Positions 1-6,047 of a stretch of 9,920 nucleotides of DNA are shown piece after piece. The position numbers were made by a program, and so were the translations under genes. The notes beneath the pieces were generated by a model. It was not told where the DNA came from and did not search any database. It saw only the letters and a program-made list of their open reading frames with translations. Positions within the stretch are counted from its first letter, which is position 1, and each line of letters opens with the position of its first letter. Origin of the DNA: an uncultured Anaerococcus sp. (GTDB lineage Bacteria; Bacillota; Clostridia; Tissierellales; Peptoniphilaceae); the NCBI GenBank assembly GCA_943913325.1, contig CALTXP010000056.1:1-9920 (forward strand), given 5' to 3'.

Positions 1-1
1 A

Positions 2-1144
2 AATGAAAAGCTTACTTTCTACTGTGGTTTTGATGCTACTGCTGATTCGCTAACAGTAGGTCATCTTATCCAAATTATGGTTATGATTAGGATGCAAAAC
101 TACGGCCATAAGCCCATAGCTCTTTTAGGTGGTGGAACTACTATGATAGGTGACCCATCTGGTAGAAGTGATATGCGCATGGTTATGAGCGAAGAAACTA
201 TAAATCATAATGCAGAAAGTTTTTATAAACAATTCCAAAGATTCTTAGAATTTGGAGAAGATGCAGCTATCATTGATAATAATAAGAATTGGTTACTTGA
301 TCTAAATTTTGTAGATTTTTTAAGAGATGTAGGAAGCGAGTTTTTAGTAAATGAAATGATCAAAAAGGATGCCTACAAAAATCGTATGGCAGCAGGTGGA
401 CTAACTTTTTTTGAATTCTCATATATGTTATTACAATCATATGACTTCTTAGAATTATATCGTCGACATAATTGCGTGCTTGAAATCGGTGGATCTGACC
501 AATGGTCAAATATTATAGGTGGTGTAGATCTAGTTCGTAAAAAAGAAGATGCTAAAGCTTACGGTATGACTTTCTCATTACTTACAACTGCTGATGGTAT
601 AAAGATGGGCAAATCACAAAAAGGTGCTGTATGGTTAGATGAAGAAAAAACAAGTCCATATGAACTTTTCCAATATATGAGAAATGTTGACGATAGGGAC
701 GTAGAAAAATTCTTATTACAATTAACATTCTTACCAACAGCAGAATGTAAAAGACTAGGTGCTGCAAAAGATGCCTCTGAAATAAACCATGCCAAAGAAG
801 TATTAGCCTTTGAGGTTACAAAGCTAATCCACGGTGAAGAAAAAGCCAAAGAAGCTTTAGATGCAGCTAAAGCACTTTTTGCGGGTAAGGGAAACGAAGA
901 TGCTATGCCTACTACAGAGATAGCAAAAACTGATCTACCAATTGGACTACTACAACTTATGACAAATGTAGGACTTACTAAATCAAATGGTGAAGCAAGA
1001 AGACTTGTAAAGCAAGGTGGCGTGTCAGTTAACGATGAAAAGATTTCTGATACAAGTTTTGAAATTACCGAAGATTTATTTGAAAATAATAAGATTATAA
1101 TCAAAAAGGGAAAGAAAAATTTTCACAGGATATTAATTAAATAA
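2..1144 (+). CDS. tyrS: Tyrosyl-tRNA synthetase, 5' end cut by window edge
   Basis: This cytoplasmic class I aminoacyl-tRNA synthetase charges tRNA-Tyr with tyrosine. The open frame runs in from the window edge. Residues typical of the TyrRS N-terminus (YCGFDATADSLTVGHL) lie at about 20-67, upstream of the first ATG at 77, so that ATG is internal and the true start is outside the window. About 380 residues are present and probably 25-30 are missing. The nucleotide-binding signature reads T-V-G-H where many TyrRSs have H-x-G-H; I believe this is a normal variant in clostridial enzymes. The tyrosine-pocket region (LQSYDFLELY, GGSDQWSNI) is intact. The KMSKS loop is K-M-G-K-S at 602-616. The C-terminal S4-like RNA-binding domain (GEARRLVKQGGVSVND) lies at about 980-1040. 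The gene ends 14 bases before a long palindrome that probably terminates it. Identification is very secure. Confidence 0.97.
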   Translation, partial: NEKLTFYCGFDATADSLTVGHLIQIMVMIRMQNYGHKPIALLGGGTTMIGDPSGRSDMRMVMSEETINHNAESFYKQFQRFLEFGEDAAIIDNNKNWLLDLNFVDFLRDVGSEFLVNEMIKKDAYKNRMAAGGLTFFEFSYMLLQSYDFLELYRRHNCVLEIGGSDQWSNIIGGVDLVRKKEDAKAYGMTFSLLTTADGIKMGKSQKGAVWLDEEKTSPYELFQYMRNVDDRDVEKFLLQLTFLPTAECKRLGAAKDASEINHAKEVLAFEVTKLIHGEEKAKEALDAAKALFAGKGNEDAMPTTEIAKTDLPIGLLQLMTNVGLTKSNGEARRLVKQGGVSVNDEKISDTSFEITEDLFENNKIIIKKGKKNFHRILIK

Positions 1145-1158
1145 TATAATATTTTCAT

Positions 1159-1264
1159 AGCAAAGGGGCTGTTGCAAAACTATGAATAATTATCGTCCCA
1201 TCATTAGAAGGTTCTTCTAATGATTTTGGGACGATTTATTCATTCTGCAACAGCCCTTTTTGCT
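1159..1264. repeat. Long imperfect palindrome (MITE/IS-end-like), probable bidirectional terminator
   Basis: This ~105-bp imperfect inverted repeat fills the gap between the convergent tyrS and mtnA-like genes. Arm segments pair in order from outside in: GCAAAGGGGCTGTTGCA (from about 1160) with TGCAACAGCCCTTTTTGC (1246-1263), then ATGAATAA with TTATTCAT, TCGTCCCA with TGGGACGA, and TCATTAGAA with TTCTAATGA around a five-base loop at 1210-1214. The outer CTGTTGCA motif recalls the terminal repeats of several IS families, for example IS6-type ends, which suggests a MITE or abutting IS ends. There is no coding sequence inside. A T5 run follows the right arm on the plus strand, so the element can terminate tyrS. 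In the other direction the tail is C4-T3, weaker but still plausible for the opposite operon. Confidence 0.75.
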
Positions 1265-1275
1265 TATATTTGTTA

Positions 1276-2316
1276 TTAATAAAACTTATTTACTTCTCCC
1301 TTAAAATAAGCATATAAGTCTTCTGGTCTATAAGTCTCTTTATCTGTTACAATTCCAGTGATAAGTTGAGGTGGTGTTATATCAAATGATGGATAAATCC
1401 CCTTTACTTTCTTAGCTGTACGCCCTTCTAGCATAAGACTTGGATCTCGCATTTCTATTGTTATGTCATCTTTTGATTTCTTATCAACATCAGGAACATC
1501 TGTCACATAGCATGGCACGCCAAAATAATCGCATAGTATTGATATTTGATAAGTGCCAATCTTATTTGCCACGTGTCCATCACATGTTACAGAATCAGCT
1601 GCACAAGTAAAGATATCTATGCCTATATTATCCATTATATAGGCAACTTGGTTATCTGTTATAACTGTAGTTGGAAAACCCATCTCTGAAATACAAGTTG
1701 CAGTAAGTCTAGCTCCCTGATAGTAGGGACGAGTTTCACAGCAGTAAAATTCCACATTCTTGCCTTCTTGTTTTAAAATCTTTGTCATCATGCCGACTAT
1801 AGTCTCACCAAAACATTGAGTTAAAACTTTAGAATTATCTGGGATTAACTTGCAAAGGTTATATCCAATTTTTTCTGTAATAGCATATCTACGATTTAAA
1901 GAGTCTATAGTATTATCCTTCACTGCATTTGCTGGATCTTCATTATTTTTTATAGCTTCTTTTGCAACTTTTAAGCTATCATCCGTAACTTTTTTCATGC
2001 GATTTGCAGTAGTCGGTCTTGCATTTGCAATTTCATATGCTGCTTTATCTATAAAAGCAATCTTATCTTCCTTTTTCAAGTTAGCTGCCTGATAACAAGC
2101 TTGGGCCATAGCCATACCTGCAGCTGTATATGGACCAGCAGATTGGGTAACCATATCTTTTATAGCCCTTACTACTTCTTGATATGTTTGACATTCTACA
2201 AACTTCACCTCTCGTGGATATACGCGTCTGTCTAATATTCTTACTTTTCCATCCTTATACCATGCCACATTCTCATACCTAAGCATGAAAGGTAATCCAT
2301 TATCCATTCTTTCCAT
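1276..2316 (-). CDS. mtnA: Divergent MtnA/eIF2B-family sugar-1-phosphate isomerase
   Basis: This 346-residue protein belongs to the MtnA (S-methyl-5-thioribose-1-phosphate isomerase) branch of the eIF2B-like fold, whose members convert an aldose-1-phosphate to a ketose-1-phosphate. Family marks are ARPTTANR (99-106), ETRPYYQGARLTA (194-206), HVANKIGT (248-255) and FDITPPQLITGIVTD (311-325). The likely catalytic pair is present: Cys168 in LTQC and Asp241 in AAD. Several usually rigid motifs differ. The RGAPAIG phosphate loop is replaced by QSAGPYTAAG (58-67), the THCN(T/A)G motif reads TQCFGE (166-171), and GADR reads AADS. True methylthioribose-1-phosphate specificity is therefore uncertain; 5-deoxyribose-1-phosphate or ribose-1-phosphate are alternatives. 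The start shares one base with the upstream PNP stop (TGATG), and a GGGAGG ribosome site sits eight bases ahead, so the two are co-transcribed and probably translationally coupled. Confidence 0.85.
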   Translation of the reverse strand: MERMDNGLPFMLRYENVAWYKDGKVRILDRRVYPREVKFVECQTYQEVVRAIKDMVTQSAGPYTAAGMAMAQACYQAANLKKEDKIAFIDKAAYEIANARPTTANRMKKVTDDSLKVAKEAIKNNEDPANAVKDNTIDSLNRRYAITEKIGYNLCKLIPDNSKVLTQCFGETIVGMMTKILKQEGKNVEFYCCETRPYYQGARLTATCISEMGFPTTVITDNQVAYIMDNIGIDIFTCAADSVTCDGHVANKIGTYQISILCDYFGVPCYVTDVPDVDKKSKDDITIEMRDPSLMLEGRTAKKVKGIYPSFDITPPQLITGIVTDKETYRPEDLYAYFKGEVNKFY

Positions 2317-3143
2317 CAGTCTAACCTCCCTAATATATTTAAAATAAGTTTTCTAAATTTATCACTAGCTTCAGCTGCCACAAGCTCTACTTCACTTGCG
2401 TCCATATTTTGCACTCTATCACTAGAGTAATTTGTAGAAAGTGATAGGCAAAGTACCTTTATCCCACAATGAGCTGCTGTAATTGACTCTGATATAGTAG
2501 ACATACCAACCATATCGGCTCCAAGCATTCTCATAGCACGAATCTCTGCTGCCGTCTCAAAAAATGGTCCTACTGTATAAAAATAAACTCCTTCTTTTAA
2601 ACTAAAGCCCTCTTCTATAGCAGATTTTTTAGCTATTTCTCTAAAATCTCTATCATATAGATTATCTATAGGGAAAAATCTCGGCCCAAATTCATCTAAA
2701 TTTTTACCACGTGTTGGTGAAATACCAGCAAAATTAATGTGATCAGTGATTGCTACTATATCTCCTGGTTCTATATTATAATTTATTGCACCAGCAGCAT
2801 TAGTTAAGATAAGTTTTTTTACTCCTAATAATTTCATAACGTAAACCGGTTTAGCTAATTCATTACAATCGTACCCTTCATAATAATGAAAACGGCCAGC
2901 CATGCATAAAACTTTTTTGCCATTTAACTTTCCATAAATAAATTTTCCAGGATGGCTTTTTACTGTAGATATCAAGAATTCTGGAACCTCTTCATAATTT
3001 ATCTCAATTTTATCTTCCACGTTATCAAGTAAGCTTCCAAGACCTGTACCTAATACAATACCTATATCTACACTTTCACCTATTATAGAATAAATGTAAT
3101 CAGCTGATTTTTTATAGCTACTAATATCATTATTTTTTATCAT
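2316..3143 (-). CDS. punA: Purine nucleoside phosphorylase, trimeric PNP/MTAP family
   Basis: This 275-residue cytoplasmic enzyme of the PNP/MTAP family cleaves purine nucleosides with phosphate to give base plus sugar-1-phosphate. Visible motifs are the phosphate loop GTGLG (32-36), His64, GRFHYYEGY (83-91), NAAGAIN (115-121), the base-binding Glu196 (FFETAAE), GMST (213-216) and Asn238. Asn at the last site is typical of enzymes for 6-oxopurines (inosine, guanosine), whereas adenine-using MTAPs carry Asp. By hand alignment with human PNP from memory, the His that contacts the ribose 5'-OH (human His257) is replaced by Ala249, with a nearby three-residue deletion. This hints at a 5'-modified or 5'-deoxy nucleoside substrate. 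The gene is first in the operon, with AAGGAG seven bases before the ATG. The downstream isomerase can consume the sugar-1-phosphate. Family is sure; substrate is inferred. Confidence 0.93.
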   Translation of the reverse strand: MIKNNDISSYKKSADYIYSIIGESVDIGIVLGTGLGSLLDNVEDKIEINYEEVPEFLISTVKSHPGKFIYGKLNGKKVLCMAGRFHYYEGYDCNELAKPVYVMKLLGVKKLILTNAAGAINYNIEPGDIVAITDHINFAGISPTRGKNLDEFGPRFFPIDNLYDRDFREIAKKSAIEEGFSLKEGVYFYTVGPFFETAAEIRAMRMLGADMVGMSTISESITAAHCGIKVLCLSLSTNYSSDRVQNMDASEVELVAAEASDKFRKLILNILGRLD

Positions 3144-3163
3144 TTTTATTCTCCTTATATATT

Positions 3164-3192
3164 AGTATATAATTCTCTAAAATGTGTGTAAA
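3164..3192 (-). promoter_or_regulatory. Sigma-A-type promoter for the PNP-isomerase operon
   Basis: On the minus strand TTTACA (3192-3187, five of six to TTGACA) is followed after 17 bases by TATACT (3169-3164, five of six to TATAAT). It lies about 20 bases upstream of the PNP start codon and leaves a very short leader carrying the AAGGAG ribosome site. The spacing and match make this the best housekeeping promoter for the operon. Confidence 0.65.
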
Positions 3193-3216
3193 TTATTACC
3201 AATAAGCAATAAAGTT

Positions 3217-3253
3217 ATTATATTGTTTATAGTGACGTATACATCAATATAAT
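3217..3253. promoter_or_regulatory. Symmetric divergent promoter/operator with 19-bp spacers
   Basis: A perfect 9-bp inverted repeat (ATTATATTG at 3217-3225, CAATATAAT at 3245-3253) is separated by 19 bases in the divergent PNP/aldolase region. Each arm holds a consensus -10 for one strand and the start of a -35 for the other. On plus, TTGTTT (3223-3228) is followed after 19 bases by TATAAT (3248-3253). On minus, TTGATG (3247-3242) is followed after 19 bases by TATAAT (3222-3217). A 19-bp spacer is longer than optimal and is typical of MerR-family-activated promoters. The regulator is unknown, and the symmetry alone would also fit a repressor operator. Confidence 0.45.
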
Positions 3254-3302
3254 ATCATAAATAAAAAAGTATATGCTCAATTTCTGAAATATTGTAGTAA
3301 AA

Positions 3303-3328
3303 TATAATAATAAAGACTAAAAGGTAGG
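3303..3328 (+). promoter_or_regulatory. Possible -10 box and ribosome binding site for the aldolase gene
   Basis: A perfect TATAAT (3303-3308) lies about 20 bases ahead of the aldolase ATG, followed by the ribosome site AAGGTAGG (3321-3328) at five bases from the start. No convincing -35 stands 16-18 bases upstream of this -10, so it may be weak or activator-dependent. The alternative promoter is the plus-strand one in the symmetric element at 3217-3253. Confidence 0.35.
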
Positions 3329-3333
3329 TAAAT

Positions 3334-3915
3334 ATGAACTATAGAAAAGCCATAGTAGATGCGGGCATAAAATTATATAATACAAAACTAGTTGCTGGAA
3401 CTAGCGGAAATATAAGCATCAAAGAAAATGATGATAGCTTTTTTATAACTCCTAGTGGTATGGATTACCATAAGATAAAAGAAAGCGATATAGTTAGAAT
3501 CCACGCAGATGGTAGAGTATATGATAATAATCAGACACCTTCCTCTGAATGGATGATGCATTTAGAAGTTTATAAAAATTATGAGAATTATAATGCAATA
3601 GTCCATACTCATTCCACTATTGCGACAGCTTTTGCTGTATCAAGAGTAGAAATTCCTATTATATTAATTGAAATGAAACCTTTTTTGGGAGGTGCTCTTA
3701 AGGTAGCTCCCTTTAGACCAGCTGGATCAAAAGAACTAGCTGAAGTAACTATTCCTTATTTAAAAGATGCTAATTCATGTTTATTAGCAAATCATGGTGT
3801 TATTAGCTGTGCTGATACAATAGATAAAGCTCTCTTGTCAGCAGAATATGTTGAAGATGCAGCTAAAATCTACTATCATTCTAGACTAATTGGCGACCCT
3901 TTCATTTTAGAATAG
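3334..3915 (+). CDS. Class II (FucA/AraD-type) ketose-1-phosphate aldolase
   Basis: This 193-residue zinc-dependent aldolase belongs to the L-fuculose-1-phosphate/ribulose-phosphate aldolase-epimerase family. It would split a ketose-1-phosphate into dihydroxyacetone phosphate and an aldehyde in the cytoplasm. The motifs follow E. coli FucA closely: GTSGNIS (22-28) and TPSGMDY (39-45) for phosphate binding, PSSEW with catalytic Glu72, and the zinc ligands His91 and His93 (HTHS) and His154 (ANHGV). The protein stops about 20 residues short of FucA's C-terminal tail, which helps close that active site, so the substrate may differ. The gene diverges from the PNP-isomerase operon, whose predicted product is a ketose-1-phosphate. 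A 5-deoxyribulose-1-phosphate or ribulose-1-phosphate aldolase role is therefore attractive; fuculose-phosphate aldolase is the default family name. No fucose or arabinose genes are near. Confidence 0.88.
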   Translation: MNYRKAIVDAGIKLYNTKLVAGTSGNISIKENDDSFFITPSGMDYHKIKESDIVRIHADGRVYDNNQTPSSEWMMHLEVYKNYENYNAIVHTHSTIATAFAVSRVEIPIILIEMKPFLGGALKVAPFRPAGSKELAEVTIPYLKDANSCLLANHGVISCADTIDKALLSAEYVEDAAKIYYHSRLIGDPFILE

Positions 3916-3939
3916 CCTATTAGACACTTAAAAATAGAG

Positions 3940-3992
3940 CTTGTTACATAATATGTATCTATCGTTATATCATTAGATACACTAACAACAAG
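3940..3992 (+). terminator. Hairpin downstream of aldolase gene, possible terminator
   Basis: Two nested arm pairs are CTTGTT (3940-3945) with AACAAG (3987-3992) and TGTATCTA (3954-3961) with TAGATACA (3974-3981), with unpaired bases between them. It starts about 25 bases after the aldolase stop. Only a short TTTAATAT tail follows, so intrinsic termination would be weak; it could instead stabilise the transcript end. Confidence 0.35.
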
Positions 3993-4002
3993 TTTAATAT
4001 AT

Positions 4003-4046
4003 ATCTAGCTAGTTAATTGAGGCAATTTGCCCATTGGCAGCTAGAT
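4003..4046. repeat. Nested inverted repeat in intergenic region
   Basis: Outer arms ATCTAGCT (4003-4010) and AGCTAGAT (4039-4046) enclose an inner perfect palindrome GGCAA-T-TTGCC (4021-4031). A T-rich stretch (TTTACTTTTTGAG) follows on plus, so it may be a second terminator-like structure after the aldolase gene. It could also be part of a small structured RNA, for which there is no independent evidence. Confidence 0.4.
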
Positions 4047-4146
4047 TTACTTTTTGAGATAATACTTAAATGATTTTGAAACAATCTATCTACTTTTAAA
4101 TTAATAATCTCATTTATAAATAAAATCATAGCAATTTTTCTTAATT

Positions 4147-4174
4147 TTAAATACTTTCTAAGATAAGTATTTAA
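4147..4174. repeat. Short perfect palindrome in AT-rich spacer
   Basis: Perfect 10-bp arms TTAAATACTT (4147-4156) and AAGTATTTAA (4165-4174) flank an 8-base loop. There is no T-tract and no adjacent gene start. It may be a protein-binding site or chance symmetry in very A+T-rich DNA. Confidence 0.3.
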
Positions 4175-4296
4175 TGTTTAAAAATTGTTGAAATTATATT
4201 TCCCAAGTAAAAAATATAAAAATACTGCTAAGGAATAAAAAATTACATATTATTTTTATTTAAAAACTATTGTATTTAATATAATTATTTTCCAAT

Positions 4297-4347
4297 AAAA
4301 AACACTTCCAAAGTAAATCTATAAAGATTTTACTTTAGAAGTGTTTT
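4297..4347. terminator. Strong bidirectional intrinsic terminator after cysE
   Basis: The stem pairs AACACTTC (4301-4308) with GAAGTGTT (4338-4345) and AAAGTAAATCT (4310-4320) with AGATTTTACTTT (4325-4336, one bulge) around loop ATAA. It has a run of A's before and a run of T's after, giving a U-tract in both orientations. It sits 11 bases past the cysE stop and would end the cysK-cysE transcript while blocking read-through from the left. Confidence 0.85.
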
Positions 4348-4357
4348 TTAATATTTA

Positions 4358-4879
4358 TTATCTTTTTAAAACCCTAGCTGGTGCGCCTACTGCTGTTGAG
4401 TGGCTTTCAACGTCTTCTAGGACTACAGCGTTTGCACCTATTTTTACATGATCTCCTATATGTATATCACCTAAAATAACTGATCCTGCCCCTAGCATTA
4501 CGTCATTGCCTACTGTTGGATGTCTTTTTTCTATTTTATTTTCAACTGCGCCAAGGGTTACCCCATGATAGATTAGGCAATCATCTCCTACTTCGGCAGT
4601 TTCTCCTATAACAACACCCATTCCATGGTCTATATAACATCTTCTACCAATAGATGCTCCAGGATGAATTTCTATTCCTGTTTCCATTCTAGACTTAAAT
4701 GCTAATTCATTAGCTTCATAGAGATTTCCATTAACCCAAAGTTCGTGAGCTCTATAATGTGAGAGAAGAGCTTTAACTCCTGGTGAATAGAGTATAGCTT
4801 CTTCCTCACTTCTTAGAGCAGGATCTTTATTAAGAGCAGACTCTAAAAGTTCCTCTTTGTATTTATCATAACTAATCAT
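4358..4879 (-). CDS. cysE: Serine O-acetyltransferase, short form
   Basis: It acetylates L-serine with acetyl-CoA to O-acetylserine, the substrate of CysK. The 173 residues have a short helical N-terminus (1-65) and then the left-handed beta-helix of hexapeptide repeats (about 70-170). Active-site Asp84-His85 (IDHGMG), GETAEVG (92-98) and RHPTVG (119-124) are visible. Two features stand out. The usual GGTGK loop after VTLG reads G-A-V-E-N. The protein ends at PARVLKR, with no extended C-terminal tail ending in Ile, the tail that docks into CysK in the classic cysteine synthase complex. The N-terminal domain is also much shorter than in E. coli (273 aa). The start codon overlaps the end of cysK by eight bases (ATGATTAG) with no strong ribosome site of its own, implying coupling. 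Function is secure; complex formation is doubtful. Confidence 0.95.
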   Translation of the reverse strand: MISYDKYKEELLESALNKDPALRSEEEAILYSPGVKALLSHYRAHELWVNGNLYEANELAFKSRMETGIEIHPGASIGRRCYIDHGMGVVIGETAEVGDDCLIYHGVTLGAVENKIEKRHPTVGNDVMLGAGSVILGDIHIGDHVKIGANAVVLEDVESHSTAVGAPARVLKR

Positions 4880-5786
4880 TTACTGGGTATAACTCTGTAG
4901 ATAAATACCTTTCACCAGTATCTGGTAATACTGTTACTACAGATTTTCCTTCCCCAAGTTTATCAGCAATTTCAATAGCCCCTACTACATTAGCACCTGA
5001 TGATATACCTACTGCAAGCGCCTCATCCTTTGCTATTTGTCTACTCATATTTATAGCATCATCACTTGCTACGCTTACTATATCATCTACAATATCAAAA
5101 TCTAGATTTTTAGGAACAAAGTTTCCGCCTATACCTTGGATTTTGTGGCCAGAAGCTTTACCACCAGATAATAATGGACTTTCTTTTGGTTGTATAGCAT
5201 ATACTTTTATATTGCTATCTTTTTCTTTTAGCTTCTTACCAACACCTGTAACTGTTCCACCTGTACCTACACCAGCTATAAAGGCATCTGGTGTTAGCTC
5301 TGCTAAGATTTCAGGGCCTGTTGTTTCATAGTGAGCATTTACATTAGCAGGATTTGAGAATTGATCTGGCATGAAATATCCTTCATTTTCTGCTAGTTCC
5401 TTTGCCTTATCTACAGCTCCTTGTAAGGCAGCTTCTGTAGTCCTTATAACCTCTGCCCCATAAGCTCTTGCTAATTGTTCACGTTCTTTACTCATTGATG
5501 CGGGCATAGTTAGTATTAGCTTATAGCCTTTTGCTGCACATAAAGCAGCTAAGGCAACCCCAGTATTACCACTAGTAGGTTCTACAATTGTATCACCTGA
5601 TTTAATCTTTCCTTCTTTTTCTGCTTCTTCTATCATATATAAAGCTATTCTATCCTTGATAGAACCAGCTACGTTATTTTTTTCTACCTTAACATATATA
5701 TCAGCTCTTCCTTCTTTTTTTAAGGAATTAAGCTTAAGTAATGGAGTATTTCCTATTAGTTCTTTTGCATTATTTTTAATTGTCAT
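4872..5786 (-). CDS. cysK: Cysteine synthase (O-acetylserine sulfhydrylase)
   Basis: This PLP enzyme of fold type II makes L-cysteine from O-acetylserine and sulfide in the cytoplasm. The 304 residues carry the N-terminal ELIGNTPLLKL signature (9-19), the PLP-binding Lys44 in GSIKDR, the TSGNTG substrate loop (71-76), the phosphate-cradle GTGGT (174-178), the G-I-G-G-N-F stretch (218-223) and SSGAN (262-266). Length and motifs are standard for CysK. An AAAGGAG ribosome site precedes the ATG. It is first in a two-gene operon, its stop codon lying inside the start of cysE, so substrate-making and substrate-using enzymes are made together. A promoter sits about 70 bases upstream. I see no T-box or other recognisable riboswitch in the short leader. 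A cystathionine beta-synthase-like activity is possible in this family, but the cysE partner argues for cysteine synthesis. Confidence 0.96.
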   Translation of the reverse strand: MTIKNNAKELIGNTPLLKLNSLKKEGRADIYVKVEKNNVAGSIKDRIALYMIEEAEKEGKIKSGDTIVEPTSGNTGVALAALCAAKGYKLILTMPASMSKEREQLARAYGAEVIRTTEAALQGAVDKAKELAENEGYFMPDQFSNPANVNAHYETTGPEILAELTPDAFIAGVGTGGTVTGVGKKLKEKDSNIKVYAIQPKESPLLSGGKASGHKIQGIGGNFVPKNLDFDIVDDIVSVASDDAINMSRQIAKDEALAVGISSGANVVGAIEIADKLGEGKSVVTVLPDTGERYLSTELYPVND

Positions 5787-5856
5787 CTCGACTCCTTTTA
5801 TAAATATATTTTTTCAAAAATATAAATAAACTTCTTATGCAACACTTCTAGATATT

Positions 5857-5884
5857 ATTATAGTGAATTATTTTCATTAATCAA
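5857..5884 (-). promoter_or_regulatory. Promoter of the cysK-cysE operon
   Basis: On the minus strand TTGATT (5884-5879) is followed after 16 bases by a perfect TATAAT (5862-5857). A leader of about 65 bases follows before the cysK start. No operator or attenuator structure is evident in that leader. Confidence 0.65.
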
Positions 5885-5908
5885 GTGAAAAGAAATATTT
5901 ACTAAGGC

Positions 5909-5945
5909 AAAAAAGAAGAGCTAACCCATTTTTGAGCTAGCTCTT
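5909..5945 (-). terminator. Intrinsic terminator of the flavodoxin-DUF3793 operon
   Basis: On the minus strand the 12-bp stem AAGAGCTAGCTC/GGGTTAGCTCTT (5945-5916, including G-U pairs) with loop AAAAAT is followed by C then T6 (5914-5909). It lies about 100 bases beyond the DUF3793 stop and upstream of the cysK promoter, insulating the two operons. Confidence 0.85.
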
Positions 5946-6047
5946 ATACAAAATAATTGGTATGCTTACGTACTCTGCCATTAAGTTTATATTATCTTAG
6001 GAGTTTTACATGAACTTGACAGATAATTTAATCATCATTTTTACTTA

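Larger units (their letters stand above)
3916..4357. other. Gene-free AT-rich interval of about 440 bases
   Basis: This space between the aldolase and cysE stops has no ORF worth calling on either strand and no recognisable gene remnant. It holds a hairpin close behind the aldolase gene (3940-3992), a nested inverted repeat (4003-4046), a short perfect palindrome (4147-4174) and a strong terminator next to cysE (4297-4347). The remainder is low-complexity A+T. Confidence 0.7.

Noticed and set aside
77..79. ATG at 77 as the start of tyrS
   Set aside because: The upstream frame encodes the conserved TyrRS nucleotide-binding segment (GFDATADSLTVGHL), so this Met is internal.
559..1104. 181-codon minus-strand ORF inside tyrS
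   Set aside because: It is fully antisense to the well-conserved tyrS reading frame, has no family resemblance, and is a shadow of A+T-rich coding sequence.
1850..2092. 80-codon plus-strand ORF inside the mtnA-like gene
   Set aside because: It is a shadow frame opposite a conserved gene, with no ribosome site and no recognisable protein.
5787..5856. Possible T-box or SAM-type leader before cysK
   Set aside because: The leader is only about 65-70 bases, lacks the T-box core motif and has no terminator/antiterminator pair.
6021..6040. GATAAT...AATCATCATT resembling a Fur box
   Set aside because: It is downstream of the DUF3793 stop, not at a promoter, and the spacing of the half sites is off by one; probably chance in A+T-rich DNA.
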